A stretch of 64,000 nt of DNA from positions 248,001 to 312,000 of the forward strand of contig CP006667.1 in the NCBI GenBank assembly GCA_000471925.1, read 5' to 3'. The notes beneath the pieces were generated by a model. That model was not told the DNA's origin. It ran no database searches and saw only the letters and a program-made list of their open reading frames with translations. Every line of letters starts with the position of its first letter. The first letter of the stretch is position 1. The translations under genes and the position numbers were made by a program. Below are positions 56,313 through 64,000 of the stretch, one piece after another. The DNA comes from Ralstonia pickettii DTP0602 (GTDB taxonomy: Bacteria; Pseudomonadota; Gammaproteobacteria; Burkholderiales; Burkholderiaceae).

Positions 56313-56618
56313 GTGTACGTCTGTATCTGCAACCAGATCACCGATCGTGAGATTCACGGTGCCGCACACCTTGGCATCGAAACCCTCGACGAACTGGCCG
56401 AAACGCTTGGCGTTGGCACGTGCTGCGGCCGCTGCCGTGAGTGCGCGCACCAGGTGTTGCAGGAAGGCGTGGCAGCGGTGCGCAACGTCACCGTGGCGAC
56501 CCTCGCCAACATCCAGGTTGTGGAGATTTCTTCCTGTTCCGCATCAGGCCCATGTACCATAATGGACACTCGGGACCCGGCAGTCGCGAACGACCAGCGC
56601 AAGGCGTTGGTTGCCTGA
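56313..56618 (+). CDS. bfd: Bacterioferritin-associated ferredoxin Bfd
   Basis: The 101-residue protein starts (GTG) V-Y-V-C-I-C-N-Q-I-T-D with the C-x-C pair and has G-T-C-C-G-R-C-R-E-C-A, giving the four cysteines of the Bfd [2Fe-2S] cluster. Bfd reduces ferric iron in bacterioferritin for release. The tail after residue ~65 is longer than in E. coli Bfd (64 residues). AGGAGGGAG precedes the GTG, and a Fur-like promoter lies upstream. Confidence 0.88.
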   Translation: MYVCICNQITDREIHGAAHLGIETLDELAETLGVGTCCGRCRECAHQVLQEGVAAVRNVTVATLANIQVVEISSCSASGPCTIMDTRDPAVANDQRKALVA

Positions 56619-56745
56619 ACGCGCCCATATGAACTGAAAGCCAGTTCACGGCGCGTTTTGCGCATTTCCTTTTTCACCGACTGCACGCGGCGCCATTGGC
56701 GCCGCTTCGTGTTTTTGCGCGGGCCCGATGCAACAGGAGCCGCCA

Positions 56746-57225
56746 ATGAAAGGTGACAAGAAGGTCATCCAGCATCTGAACGCCCAGCTCAAGAACGAGC
56801 TGACCGCGATCAACCAGTATTTCCTGCACGCCCGCATGTATCGCCACTGGGGCCTGAAAAAGCTCGGCGACGTGGAGTACAAGGAATCGATCGGCGAAAT
56901 GAAGCACGCCGACCGCCTGATCGAGCGCATCCTGATGCTGGACGGCCTGCCCAACCTGCAGGACCTGCACAAGCTGCTTTTGGGTGAAGACACGCCCGAG
57001 ATGCTCAAGTGCGACCTGAAGCTGGAGCAGAGCGCGCACGCCACCGTCAAGGAAGGCATTGCCTACTGCGAATCCGTCGGCGATTACGTCAGCCGCGAAA
57101 TCCTGGTCGATATCCTCACCGATACGGAGGAACATATCGAATACCTGGAAACGCAGCTGGACCTGATCGACAAGGTCGGGCTGCAGAACTACCTGCAGTC
57201 GCAGATGGAGCCAGGCGAGCAGTAA
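56746..57225 (+). CDS. bfr: Bacterioferritin
   Basis: The 159-residue iron-storage protein forms 24-mer shells with heme. Conserved residues include ferroxidase ligands Glu18, Glu51 and His54 and heme ligand Met52 (G-E-M-K-H-A-D-R), with Y-F-L-H-A-R-M and the C-terminal [10 protein letters not shown]. The start M-K-G-D-K-K-V-I matches E. coli Bfr; an upstream ATG is not preferred. It follows bfd by 127 bases. Confidence 0.93.
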   Translation: MKGDKKVIQHLNAQLKNELTAINQYFLHARMYRHWGLKKLGDVEYKESIGEMKHADRLIERILMLDGLPNLQDLHKLLLGEDTPEMLKCDLKLEQSAHATVKEGIAYCESVGDYVSREILVDILTDTEEHIEYLETQLDLIDKVGLQNYLQSQMEPGEQ

Positions 57226-57406
57226 GCCGCCGTCTCCGGCGCGGCCGCTGCACAGGCGGCCCGCCCCAGCGCGCGGCGCCACCCGGCGCTGCCACCTTGC
57301 TTGCCTGTTTGCAGTAACCCTTCTCATTCCAATTCCTTTCTTCATCCAGGCGTGCCTGACCGGGTAGTGGCTCCTGCCCGGACAGGGCGCCGCGACGGAG
57401 CCAGCC

Positions 57407-58450
57407 ATGACCGATCCCATCCGCCTGACGCAGTACAGCCACGGCGCCGGCTGCGGCTGCAAGATATCTCCGAAAGTGCTCGACGTGATCCTCGCGGGCA
57501 GTGGTGCGCAGCATCTGGACCCGCGCCTGTGGGTCGGCAATGCCTCGCGCGACGATGCGGCGGTGTATGCGCTGGATGGCGCCGACGGCGAGCGGGGCGT
57601 GGTGTCCACTACCGACTTCTTCATGCCCATCGTCGACGATCCGTTCGACTTCGGGCGTATCGCCGCCACCAATGCCATCAGCGATATCTACGCGATGGGC
57701 GGCGATCCGCTGATGGCGATCGCCATCCTCGGCTGGCCCGTCAACGTGCTGCCACCCGAGGTGGCGCGCGAAGTGGTGGCGGGCGGGCGCCGCGCCTGCG
57801 ACGACGCCGGCATTCCGCTGGCGGGCGGGCATTCGATCGATGCGCCGGAGCCGATCTTCGGGCTGGCGGTGACCGGCATCGTCGAACGCGCGCACCTGAA
57901 GCGCAACGACACGGCCACGCCCGGTTCGCGCTTGTACCTGACCAAGCCACTGGGCATCGGCGTGCTGACCACCGCCGAAAAGAAGGGTTTGCTGCGCGCC
58001 GACAACCGCCACCTTGCGCGGGACTGGATGTGCGTGCTGAACCGGCCCGGCAGCGCGTTCGGGCGCCTGGCGGGCGTGTGCGCGATGACTGACGTCACCG
58101 GGTTCGGCCTGCTCGGCCACCTGGTGGAGATGGCCGACGGCAGTGGCCTGACCGCGCGGCTGGACTATGCCGCGGTGCCGGTGCTGGATGACGTGGTCGA
58201 CTACATCGGCCAGGGCTGCGTGCCGGGCGGCACGCAGCGCAACTTCGACAGCTACGGCCACCGCATCATGCCGCTCACCGACGTGCAGCGCGCGGTCCTG
58301 TGCGATCCGCAGACCAGTGGTGGCCTGCTGGTGGCGGTCGAGCCTGCCGGCGAAGCCGAGTTCGTGGCTGAGTGCGCTCGTCTGGGACTGGCGCTGACGC
58401 CGGTCGGCGAGATGGTTGCGCGCGCCTCGCTTGCGGTCGAGATCCAGTGA
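57407..58450 (+). CDS. selD: Selenide, water dikinase SelD
   Basis: The 347-residue enzyme makes selenophosphate from selenide and ATP. The N-terminal G-A-G-C-G-C-K-I (about 13-20) carries the catalytic Cys, so it is the Cys rather than Sec form. Later motifs: [12 protein letters not shown] (metal/nucleotide), G-G-H-S-I-D. It overlaps mnmH by one base (TGATG), supporting a shared selenium pathway. The 57226-57406 gap shows no gene. Confidence 0.93.
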   Translation: MTDPIRLTQYSHGAGCGCKISPKVLDVILAGSGAQHLDPRLWVGNASRDDAAVYALDGADGERGVVSTTDFFMPIVDDPFDFGRIAATNAISDIYAMGGDPLMAIAILGWPVNVLPPEVAREVVAGGRRACDDAGIPLAGGHSIDAPEPIFGLAVTGIVERAHLKRNDTATPGSRLYLTKPLGIGVLTTAEKKGLLRADNRHLARDWMCVLNRPGSAFGRLAGVCAMTDVTGFGLLGHLVEMADGSGLTARLDYAAVPVLDDVVDYIGQGCVPGGTQRNFDSYGHRIMPLTDVQRAVLCDPQTSGGLLVAVEPAGEAEFVAECARLGLALTPVGEMVARASLAVEIQ

Positions 58451-59553
58451 TGCGCGCAGACACCGCCGACCTCCGTACCCTGTTCCTCAGCGGCGTGGCA
58501 ATGATGGATGTGCGCGCACCGCTGGAATTCGCGCGCGGCGCCTTCCCGGGCGCCGTGAATCTGCCGCTGATGGACGATGCCGAGCGGCACGAGGTTGGCC
58601 TGTGCTACGCGCAGAAGGGCCAGCAGGCGGCGATCGTGCTGGGCCACCAGCTGGTGTCGGGCGAACGCAAGGCGGCGCGGATCGCGGCGTGGGCGGAGTT
58701 TGCGCGCGCGCATCCGGATGGCTACCTGTACTGCTTCCGCGGCGGGCTGCGCTCGCAGCTGGTGCAGCAGTGGCTGCGTGAAGCCGGTGTCGACTACCCG
58801 CGCGTGACCGGCGGCTACAAGGCGATGCGAGGCTTCCTGATCTCGGCCATCGATACAGCCGCCGCCGAGCAGCGCTGGTTCGTGCTCGGCGGCCTGACCG
58901 GCAGCGGCAAGACCGACGTGCTGGCCGACGTGCCCGCTGCGATCGACCTGGAGGGCCATGCGCGCCATCGCGGCTCGGCATTCGGGCGCCGCGCGCTGGC
59001 GCAGCCGCAGCAGGTCGACTTCGAGAACGCGCTGGCGATCGACCTGCTGTGCCATATCGACACAGGCTTCCACGCGCTGGTGGTGGAAGACGAAGGCCGC
59101 TATATCGGCAGCCGCGACGTGCCGCAGGCGCTGACGCAGTGCATTCAGGCGAGCCCACTGGTATGGCTGGAAGCGTCGTTCGAGCAACGCGTGGAGCGCG
59201 TGCTGCGCGACTATGTGCAGGGACTGGCGGCGGAATTTCTCGCGGAGAAGGGTACGGCGGAGGGCTTCGAGGCCTACGCCGCGCGTCTGCGCGAAGCGAT
59301 GGCCGCTATCGCTCCAAGGCTGGGCGGAGCGCGCTATGGCAAGTTATCGAGCCTGCTGGAGCAGGCGCTGGCGCGGCAGGCGGCATCCGGCGAGGTGGCA
59401 TTGCACCGCGGCTGGATCGAAGTGCTGCTGCGCGATTACTACGATCCGATGTACGACTACCAGCGCGAGCAGCGCACGGCGCGCATCGTCTTCCGTGGTG
59501 ACCGCGCCGCCGTCACCGACTGGCTGCTGGCGCACGCGGCGCCCAAGGAGTAG
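58450..59553 (+). CDS. mnmH: tRNA 2-selenouridine synthase MnmH (SelU)
   Basis: The 367-residue protein replaces sulfur by selenium at wobble uridine of certain tRNAs using selenophosphate. It has an N-terminal rhodanese domain with active Cys in [11 protein letters not shown] and a P-loop domain with G-L-T-G-S-G-K-T. Its ATG overlaps the selD TGA. It ends 6 bases before the convergent moeB. Confidence 0.92.
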   Translation: MRADTADLRTLFLSGVAMMDVRAPLEFARGAFPGAVNLPLMDDAERHEVGLCYAQKGQQAAIVLGHQLVSGERKAARIAAWAEFARAHPDGYLYCFRGGLRSQLVQQWLREAGVDYPRVTGGYKAMRGFLISAIDTAAAEQRWFVLGGLTGSGKTDVLADVPAAIDLEGHARHRGSAFGRRALAQPQQVDFENALAIDLLCHIDTGFHALVVEDEGRYIGSRDVPQALTQCIQASPLVWLEASFEQRVERVLRDYVQGLAAEFLAEKGTAEGFEAYAARLREAMAAIAPRLGGARYGKLSSLLEQALARQAASGEVALHRGWIEVLLRDYYDPMYDYQREQRTARIVFRGDRAAVTDWLLAHAAPKE

Positions 59554-59559
59554 CTGCGC

Positions 59560-60324
59560 TCAGCGCCCCGCGCAGACCGGGCAATCCGGCGTGCGCGCCA
59601 GCCGCATCGTGGTCCATTCCATCGACAGCGCATTGACCATCAGCAGCCGGCCCGCCAGGCTGTCGCCGACGCCGGCGAGCAGCTTGAGCGCTTCGGCCGC
59701 CTGCACCGTGCCGACCATGCCGACCAGCGGCGCGAACACGCCCATGGTGGCGCAGGCCACTTCCGGCGCGGGCTCGGCCGGCGGGAACAGGCAGGCGTAG
59801 CAGGGCGCATCCGGCTGGCGGCGGTCGAACACGCTGATCTGGCCGTCGAAGCGCAGCGCCGCGCCCGACACCAGCGGCACCTTGTGGCGCACGCAGGCGC
59901 GGTTGACCGCCTGGCGCGTGGCAAAGTTGTCGCAGCAATCCAGCACCACGTCGGCCGTGGCCACCAGTTGGTCGAGCTCGGCATCGCCCACGCGCGCGGC
60001 CACCGTCACGATCTCCAGGCCCGGGTTGATGCGCAGCATGCCCTCGCGCGCGGAATCGACCTTGGGCCGACCCACGTTGGCGGTGGTGTGGATGATCTGG
60101 CGCTGCAGGTTGGTCAGGTCGACCTCGTCGTTGTCGACCACGGTGATGCGGCCCACGCCGGCCGAAGCGAGGAAGGGCAGCGCGGCCGCGCCCAGCCCGC
60201 CCGCGCCGATTACCAGCGCGTGGCCGGCCAGCAGCCGGCGCTGGCCTTCGATGCCGAGTTCGTCCAGCAGGATATGGCGCGAGTAGCGCAATAGCTGTTC
60301 GTCGTTGAGGCCGTCGTCGCTCAT
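59560..60324 (-). CDS. moeB: ThiF/MoeB/HesA-family adenylyltransferase
   Basis: The 254-residue E1-like enzyme adenylates the C-terminus of a ubiquitin-like sulfur carrier (MoaD or ThiS). Motifs: G-A-G-G-L-G-A-A-A-L (ATP loop), D-x-D-x-V-D-L-T-N-L-Q-R-Q, and zinc pairs C-Y-A-C (about 170-173) and C-P-V-C (about 248-251). MoeB or ThiF cannot be decided from sequence alone. It is downstream of ctpA on the same strand. Confidence 0.88.
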   Translation of the reverse strand: MSDDGLNDEQLLRYSRHILLDELGIEGQRRLLAGHALVIGAGGLGAAALPFLASAGVGRITVVDNDEVDLTNLQRQIIHTTANVGRPKVDSAREGMLRINPGLEIVTVAARVGDAELDQLVATADVVLDCCDNFATRQAVNRACVRHKVPLVSGAALRFDGQISVFDRRQPDAPCYACLFPPAEPAPEVACATMGVFAPLVGMVGTVQAAEALKLLAGVGDSLAGRLLMVNALSMEWTTMRLARTPDCPVCAGR

Positions 60325-60397
60325 GAGGTAATCCCTCGAGTGCTGAAGAGGAGGGCGGTCTTGGGTGCTCCAAAGCCGCCCGAGCTAGCCTAAGCAA

Positions 60398-60437
60398 GGT
60401 GTTCTCCCTCTCCCCTCAGGGGGAGAGGGAGAACACC
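60398..60437. repeat. Long palindrome between ctpA and moeB
   Basis: GGTGTTCTCCCTCTCCCC (60398-60415) and its exact complement (60420-60437) flank TCAG. This 18-bp stem lies just after the ctpA stop (60456) and before moeB, and its core resembles the CCCCTCTC palindromes at 4119, 32955 and 33047. It could end or stabilise the ctpA transcript. Confidence 0.75.
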
Positions 60438-60455
60438 CGCAGCCTTGTGCAGGCC

Positions 60456-62063
60456 TCAGGGCGCCTTGCCCGTCGGCGTACCCAGCGGCTCGCCGATCGG
60501 CGCGCTGGCTGGCGGCTGCTTGCCGGGGGGTGGAGCGGCCGGCTTGGCGGCCGGGGCGCTGGCACCCTTGGCGCCGCTCTTGCCCGAGGGCTTGGCTGCC
60601 TTGCCGTTGTCGGCCGGCGGATTGGTTTCCAGTCGCGACTTGGAGCGCTTGACCGGCTGGCCATTGAGCTGGGCCACGGCTTGCTGCAGCATGAAGTCGT
60701 CGGCCGAGCCGAATTCCACCGGCTTCTTGCGGCGTTCCTTCTCGCGCTCTTCCGGCGTCTTCTTCGCGTTCTCTTCTTCCAGGCGGCGCAGTTCTTCCAC
60801 CCGGCGCTGCTCGCGTTCGGTCATTTCCGGCTCTTCCGATTCCTGCTTGTTGTGCAGGTGGCGCTCGGTATCGATCTCCCGCGTGATCAGCGCGTCGTCC
60901 GGATCGCCTTCGGGGTTCTGGTCGACCGGGATGTCCGGGCGAATGCCCTTGGCCTGGATCGACTTGCCGCTCGGCGTGTAGTAGTACGCGATGGTCAGCT
61001 TGATGCCGGTGTCGTTGGTGAGCGGACGCACGGTCTGCACCGAGCCCTTGCCGAAGGTGGTCTTGCCCATGATCTGCGCGCGGTGATGGTCCTGCAGCGC
61101 GCCCGCCACGATCTCGGAAGCCGAGGCCGAGTAGGCGTTGGTCAGCACCACCATCGGGATCTTCTTGTAGATCGCGGGCAGGTCCTTGAGCGGATCGTCT
61201 TCCAGCGAGGACAGGCGGTAGTTGTTGTACGCCGCCTTGTAGACGCGCTTGGCATCGGGCACCTGGCCGTTGGTCGACACCACCGTGGCGTCGTTCGGCA
61301 GGAAGGCCGCGGCCACGCCGACCGCGCCCTGCAGTACGCCGCCGCCGTTGTTGCGCAGGTCCAGGATCAGCCCCTTCATGTTCGGGTTCTTCTGCGCCAT
61401 CTCGGCCAGCTTGCGGGCCAGGTCGGAGACGGTGCGTTCCTGGAAGCTGGTGAGGCGAATCCAGCCGATATTGTTGTCGAGCATCTTGGCCTTGACCGAC
61501 TGCACGCGGATCTCGGCGCGCGTGATCGAGACCGGGAAGGTGCGTTCCTCGCTCTTGCGGTAGATGGTCAGCGTGACCTTGGTGCCGGGCTCGCCGCGCA
61601 TGCGCTTGACCGCTTGCTCAAGCGGCAGGCCGCGCACGGGTTTGTCGTCGATACGGGTGATCAGGTCGCCCGGCTGGATGCCGGCGCGGAACGCCGGCGT
61701 GTCCTCGATCGGGTTGATCACCTTGACCAGGCCTTCTTCCTGCGAGATCTCGATGCCGAGGCCGGCAAAGCGGCCGCGCGTGCCTTCCTGCAGTTCCTTG
61801 AAGTCTTTCTCGTCGAGATAGGACGAGTGCGGGTCGAGGCTGGCGACCATGCCCTTGATGGCTTCGGTCAGCAGCTTCTTGTCATCGACCGGCTCCACGT
61901 ACTCGCGCTTGATCTGCCCGAAAATATCGGCCATCAGCCGCAGCTGGTCCAGCGGCAAGGGCCCCGATGAATTCTGGGCGGTCGCCGAGATCTGCAGCGT
62001 GGCGAGCACGCCGGCGACGAGGCCGACAGAGACTAGGCTGATGTTCTTGAGCGTCTTGCGCAT
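60456..62063 (-). CDS. ctpA: S41-family C-terminal processing protease CtpA
   Basis: The 535-residue periplasmic protease has a signal peptide (about 1-28), a PDZ domain (about 95-170, G-L-G-I-E and P-G-D-L-I-T-R-I-D), and the S41 domain with Ser in N-A-Y-S-A-S-A-S-E-I-V-A and Lys in G-K-T-T-F-G-K-G-S-V-Q. The C-terminal ~100 residues are charged, then Lys/Ala/Pro-rich. It degrades tail-marked periplasmic proteins. It starts near three GTGTAC repeats. Confidence 0.92.
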   Translation of the reverse strand: MRKTLKNISLVSVGLVAGVLATLQISATAQNSSGPLPLDQLRLMADIFGQIKREYVEPVDDKKLLTEAIKGMVASLDPHSSYLDEKDFKELQEGTRGRFAGLGIEISQEEGLVKVINPIEDTPAFRAGIQPGDLITRIDDKPVRGLPLEQAVKRMRGEPGTKVTLTIYRKSEERTFPVSITRAEIRVQSVKAKMLDNNIGWIRLTSFQERTVSDLARKLAEMAQKNPNMKGLILDLRNNGGGVLQGAVGVAAAFLPNDATVVSTNGQVPDAKRVYKAAYNNYRLSSLEDDPLKDLPAIYKKIPMVVLTNAYSASASEIVAGALQDHHRAQIMGKTTFGKGSVQTVRPLTNDTGIKLTIAYYYTPSGKSIQAKGIRPDIPVDQNPEGDPDDALITREIDTERHLHNKQESEEPEMTEREQRRVEELRRLEEENAKKTPEEREKERRKKPVEFGSADDFMLQQAVAQLNGQPVKRSKSRLETNPPADNGKAAKPSGKSGAKGASAPAAKPAAPPPGKQPPASAPIGEPLGTPTGKAP

Positions 62064-62078
62064 GAGGGCTGCCTGAAC

Positions 62079-62102
62079 GTGTACTTGGTGTACGGAGTGT
62101 AC
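62079..62102. repeat. Three GTGTAC repeats at 9-bp spacing upstream of ctpA
   Basis: GTGTAC occurs at 62079, 62088 and 62097, exactly 9 bases apart, in the short region before the ctpA start (62063). Regular spacing suggests a protein-binding array or a local duplication. The remainder of the 62064-62257 gap shows no gene. Confidence 0.5.
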
Positions 62103-62257
62103 GTGTGGGGATTATGCCGGCTGCGGCCGCCCGGCGCTGGGCGGTTTGTCCGACAGTATAAGTCCGAGCGTAGAACGGGGCCTGCCGTGCCCCGGTTCAG
62201 GGTGGGCGGCCGCACATGCGCGTACACATGCGCCTGTGGGGGCCGCCCGGACCAGCT

Positions 62258-63004
62258 TCAGCGTGCCTTGCCCTGGTTGGCCACGGCCGCCAGCGAGGCG
62301 GCGATGGCTTCCTGGTCGCCCAGGTAGTAGTGGCGCAGGGGGTGCAGGTCGGCGTCCAGCTCGTACACGAGGGGGGTGCCGTTGGGAATGTTGAGTCCGA
62401 CGATTTCGTCATCCGAGATCTGGTCCAGGTACTTTACCAGCGCGCGGATACTGTTGCCGTGCGCGGCAATGACCACACGCTTGCCGGATTGGATGTCGGG
62501 GGCGATGGATTCGTTCCACAGCGGCAGCACGCGCGCGACCGTGTCCTTCAGGCATTCGGTCAGCGGGATCTCGTTGCGCGGCACATTGGCGTAGCGCGGA
62601 TCATTGAACGAGGCGCGCGGATCGGTCGGCTCCAGCGCGGGCGGCGGGGTGTCATAGCTGCGGCGCCACACCAGCACCTGCTCGTCGCCGAACTTGGCCG
62701 CGGTTTCGGCCTTGTTCAGGCCGGCCAGCGCGCCGTAGTGGCGCTCGTTCAGGCGCCATTCGTTGCGCACCGGGATCCACATCAGGTCCATTTCGTCCTG
62801 CACGTGCCACAGCGTGCGGATGGCGCGCTTGAGCACCGAGGTGTAGGCGATATCGAAGCTGAAGCCGGCATCCTTGAGCAGCTTGCCGGCCAGGTTGGCC
62901 TGGGCCGCGCCGGTTTCGGTCAGGTCGACGTCGACCCAGCCGGTGAAGCGGTTTTCAAGGTTCCACGTGGATTCGCCGTGGCGGATAAGGACGAGCTTGT
63001 ACAT
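62258..63004 (-). CDS. gpmA: 2,3-bisphosphoglycerate-dependent phosphoglycerate mutase
   Basis: The 248-residue glycolytic enzyme interconverts 3- and 2-phosphoglycerate. The phospho-His is in [10 protein letters not shown] (His11), with N-E-R-H-Y-G and the second His in A-H-G-N-S. Standard length for the dPGM class. ATG 63004 gives [12 protein letters not shown]; the longer open frame upstream is not coding. Divergent from the rhodanese gene. Confidence 0.95.
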   Translation of the reverse strand: MYKLVLIRHGESTWNLENRFTGWVDVDLTETGAAQANLAGKLLKDAGFSFDIAYTSVLKRAIRTLWHVQDEMDLMWIPVRNEWRLNERHYGALAGLNKAETAAKFGDEQVLVWRRSYDTPPPALEPTDPRASFNDPRYANVPRNEIPLTECLKDTVARVLPLWNESIAPDIQSGKRVVIAAHGNSIRALVKYLDQISDDEIVGLNIPNGTPLVYELDADLHPLRHYYLGDQEAIAASLAAVANQGKAR

Positions 63005-63162
63005 GCTGCTGCTTCCAGAGAGTAGATAACCTGTGCGTGCGTGCGTCCGCGCCGTCACCCCGAGTGAGCTCATGGCTTTCTAATGTGAACTCCATGTCTC
63101 AGGCAGGCGACAATGGCGGCTGGCCATGCAGCGGCAGGCCCCGGACGCCAAACCGCGTATTT

Positions 63163-63168
63163 TATAAT
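63163..63168 (+). promoter_or_regulatory. -10 element of the rhodanese gene
   Basis: A consensus TATAAT lies 31 bases before the GTG at 63199. No clear -35 is visible at 17 bases. The short leader fits a housekeeping promoter. Confidence 0.45.
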
Positions 63169-63198
63169 GCCGCCGACCCAACCTACCGGAATGCCAAC

Positions 63199-63612
63199 GT
63201 GAATTTCTTTGCCGACTATAACAACCTTGCCCTGATCGCCCTAGCCGTGGTCTCGGGCGGCCTGCTGGCCTGGCCCGCGATCTCGCGCAGCACCGGCGGC
63301 AAGACCGTCAATACGGCCGCCGCCACCCAGCTGATCAACAAGCGCGGGGCGGTGGTGGTCGACATCCGCGAGCCCGCCGAGTATGCCAAGGGTCACCTGC
63401 CGCAGGCCAAAAGCGCCCCGCTTGCCGAGCTGGCCTCGCGCGCGGCCGGCCTTGCAAAGGACAAGTCGGCCCCAATCATCGTCGTATGCCAGACCGGCCA
63501 GCGCTCGGGCAAGGCCCAGGCAGCGCTGAAGGAAGCCGGTTACAGTGAGATCTACGCGCTCGAGGGCGGCATCGCCGCCTGGCAGCAGGCAGGTCTGCCG
63601 CTGGTGAAGTAA
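63199..63612 (+). CDS. Membrane-anchored rhodanese-like sulfurtransferase
   Basis: The 137-residue protein has an N-terminal membrane helix (about 8-28) and one rhodanese domain with V-V-D-I-R-E-P-A-E-Y and active Cys in V-V-C-Q-T-G-Q-R-S-G. GTG 63199 is chosen because the helix begins there and no frame-compatible ATG is better placed. It is a sulfur carrier of unknown partner. grxC follows 91 bases later, as common in this group. Confidence 0.88.
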   Translation: MNFFADYNNLALIALAVVSGGLLAWPAISRSTGGKTVNTAAATQLINKRGAVVVDIREPAEYAKGHLPQAKSAPLAELASRAAGLAKDKSAPIIVVCQTGQRSGKAQAALKEAGYSEIYALEGGIAAWQQAGLPLVK

Positions 63613-63703
63613 TCCCGGCAACTCCGGCCCGTATTCCGTTACACCGTGCGCCGCCCGGCCCAAAGCCGGTGCGCGCGCCGCATTGCATTCAAGGAGAACC
63701 CGC

Positions 63704-63961
63704 ATGGCCCGCGTCGTCATGTACAGCACCGTGGTGTGTCCGTTTTGCGTTATGGCTGAACGCCTGCTGAAGTCCCGCGGCGTGGAAGCAATCGAGAAGA
63801 TCCTGATCGACCGCGAACCCGGCAAGCGCGAAGAGATGATGTCTCGCACCGGCCGCCGCACCGTACCGCAGATCTACATCGACGATACCCACGTGGGCGG
63901 CTTCGACGACCTGTCGGCGCTGGACCGCCAGGGTGGCCTGGTGCCGCTGCTGGCTGCCTGA
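63704..63961 (+). CDS. grxC: Glutaredoxin 3
   Basis: The 85-residue protein has the redox motif C-P-F-C (about 12-15, in V-V-C-P-F-C-V-M-A) and cis-Pro and glutathione contacts T-V-P-Q-I-Y-I-D-D and V-G-G-F-D-D-L. It reduces disulfides with glutathione made by GshA/GshB encoded 10 kb upstream. AAGGAGAA precedes the ATG. The last 39 bases of the window hold no gene. Confidence 0.94.
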   Translation: MARVVMYSTVVCPFCVMAERLLKSRGVEAIEKILIDREPGKREEMMSRTGRRTVPQIYIDDTHVGGFDDLSALDRQGGLVPLLAA

Positions 63962-64000
63962 GCGCCCCGCGACTGCTGCTCGCTCGGAACCGTCTGATTC

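Overview
The window is GC-rich (roughly two thirds G+C), densely coded chromosomal DNA from a betaproteobacterium of the Burkholderiales. The best fit is Cupriavidus, close to the C. necator / C. taiwanensis group. The 3-hydroxyacyl-CoA dehydrogenase at 8342 carries the Ser119, His140 and Asn190 set I recall for PaaH1 of C. necator H16. The order icmF - HIT - paaH1, and the nag, zwf, torF-glnK-amtB, gshAB and ptsM-ptsH-ptsI blocks, also fit that lineage. The species call is inference; no comparison could be run. I see no rRNA, tRNA, CRISPR array, insertion sequence or prophage.

Layout. 1-4 kb: the end of a GlxA-type regulator, an MFS transporter, a leftover C-terminus of an amino-acid permease, and a MocR regulator divergent from a DUF2917 gene. 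4.4-9.2 kb: fused isobutyryl-CoA mutase IcmF, a HIT protein and PaaH1, an acyl-CoA metabolism block. 9.4-11 kb: a His-rich secreted protein, DUF3293 and a Crp/Fnr regulator with a palindrome upstream. 11.2-19.9 kb: a Liv-type ABC importer (livG-H-M-K-F) between an acyl-CoA synthetase and a PaaK-like ligase, probably importing and activating a carboxylic acid. 19.9-24.8 kb: YbaN, a nitronate monooxygenase and a flavoprotein-creB-creC operon. 25-29.9 kb: dctD-dctB and dctA with a sigma-54 promoter and two dyads resembling activator sites. 30-39.3 kb: housekeeping genes, including dacA, ybeD, rlmI, a UvrD-like helicase behind a LexA box, two thioredoxin-fold genes, a lipoprotein and a LysE exporter.

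39.4-45.5 kb is the damaged part. The N-acetylglucosamine cluster keeps nagA, nagB and a porin. The regulator nagR has lost its DNA-binding half, and the PTS permease nagE survives only as its EIIB tail; the two remnants meet at one scar near 40035. The porin is frameshifted in a G5 run just before its last beta strand. After an intact zwf lies only the first ~60 codons of pgi, fused to the tail of another gene.

45.5-64 kb: comM, ubiK, a nitrogen-control operon (torF-glnK-amtB) with a near-consensus NtrC site and sigma-54 promoter, a candidate ~80-nt small RNA, gshA-gshB, ptsM-ptsH-ptsI, Fur-linked bfd-bfr, selD-mnmH, then moeB, ctpA and gpmA on the minus strand, and a rhodanese gene and grxC on the plus strand.

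I did not find a convincing new multi-gene system. The strongest leads are the pattern of gene loss at 1.8, 40 and 45.4 kb, the orphan small-RNA candidate at 50.9 kb, and several well-formed regulatory sites.
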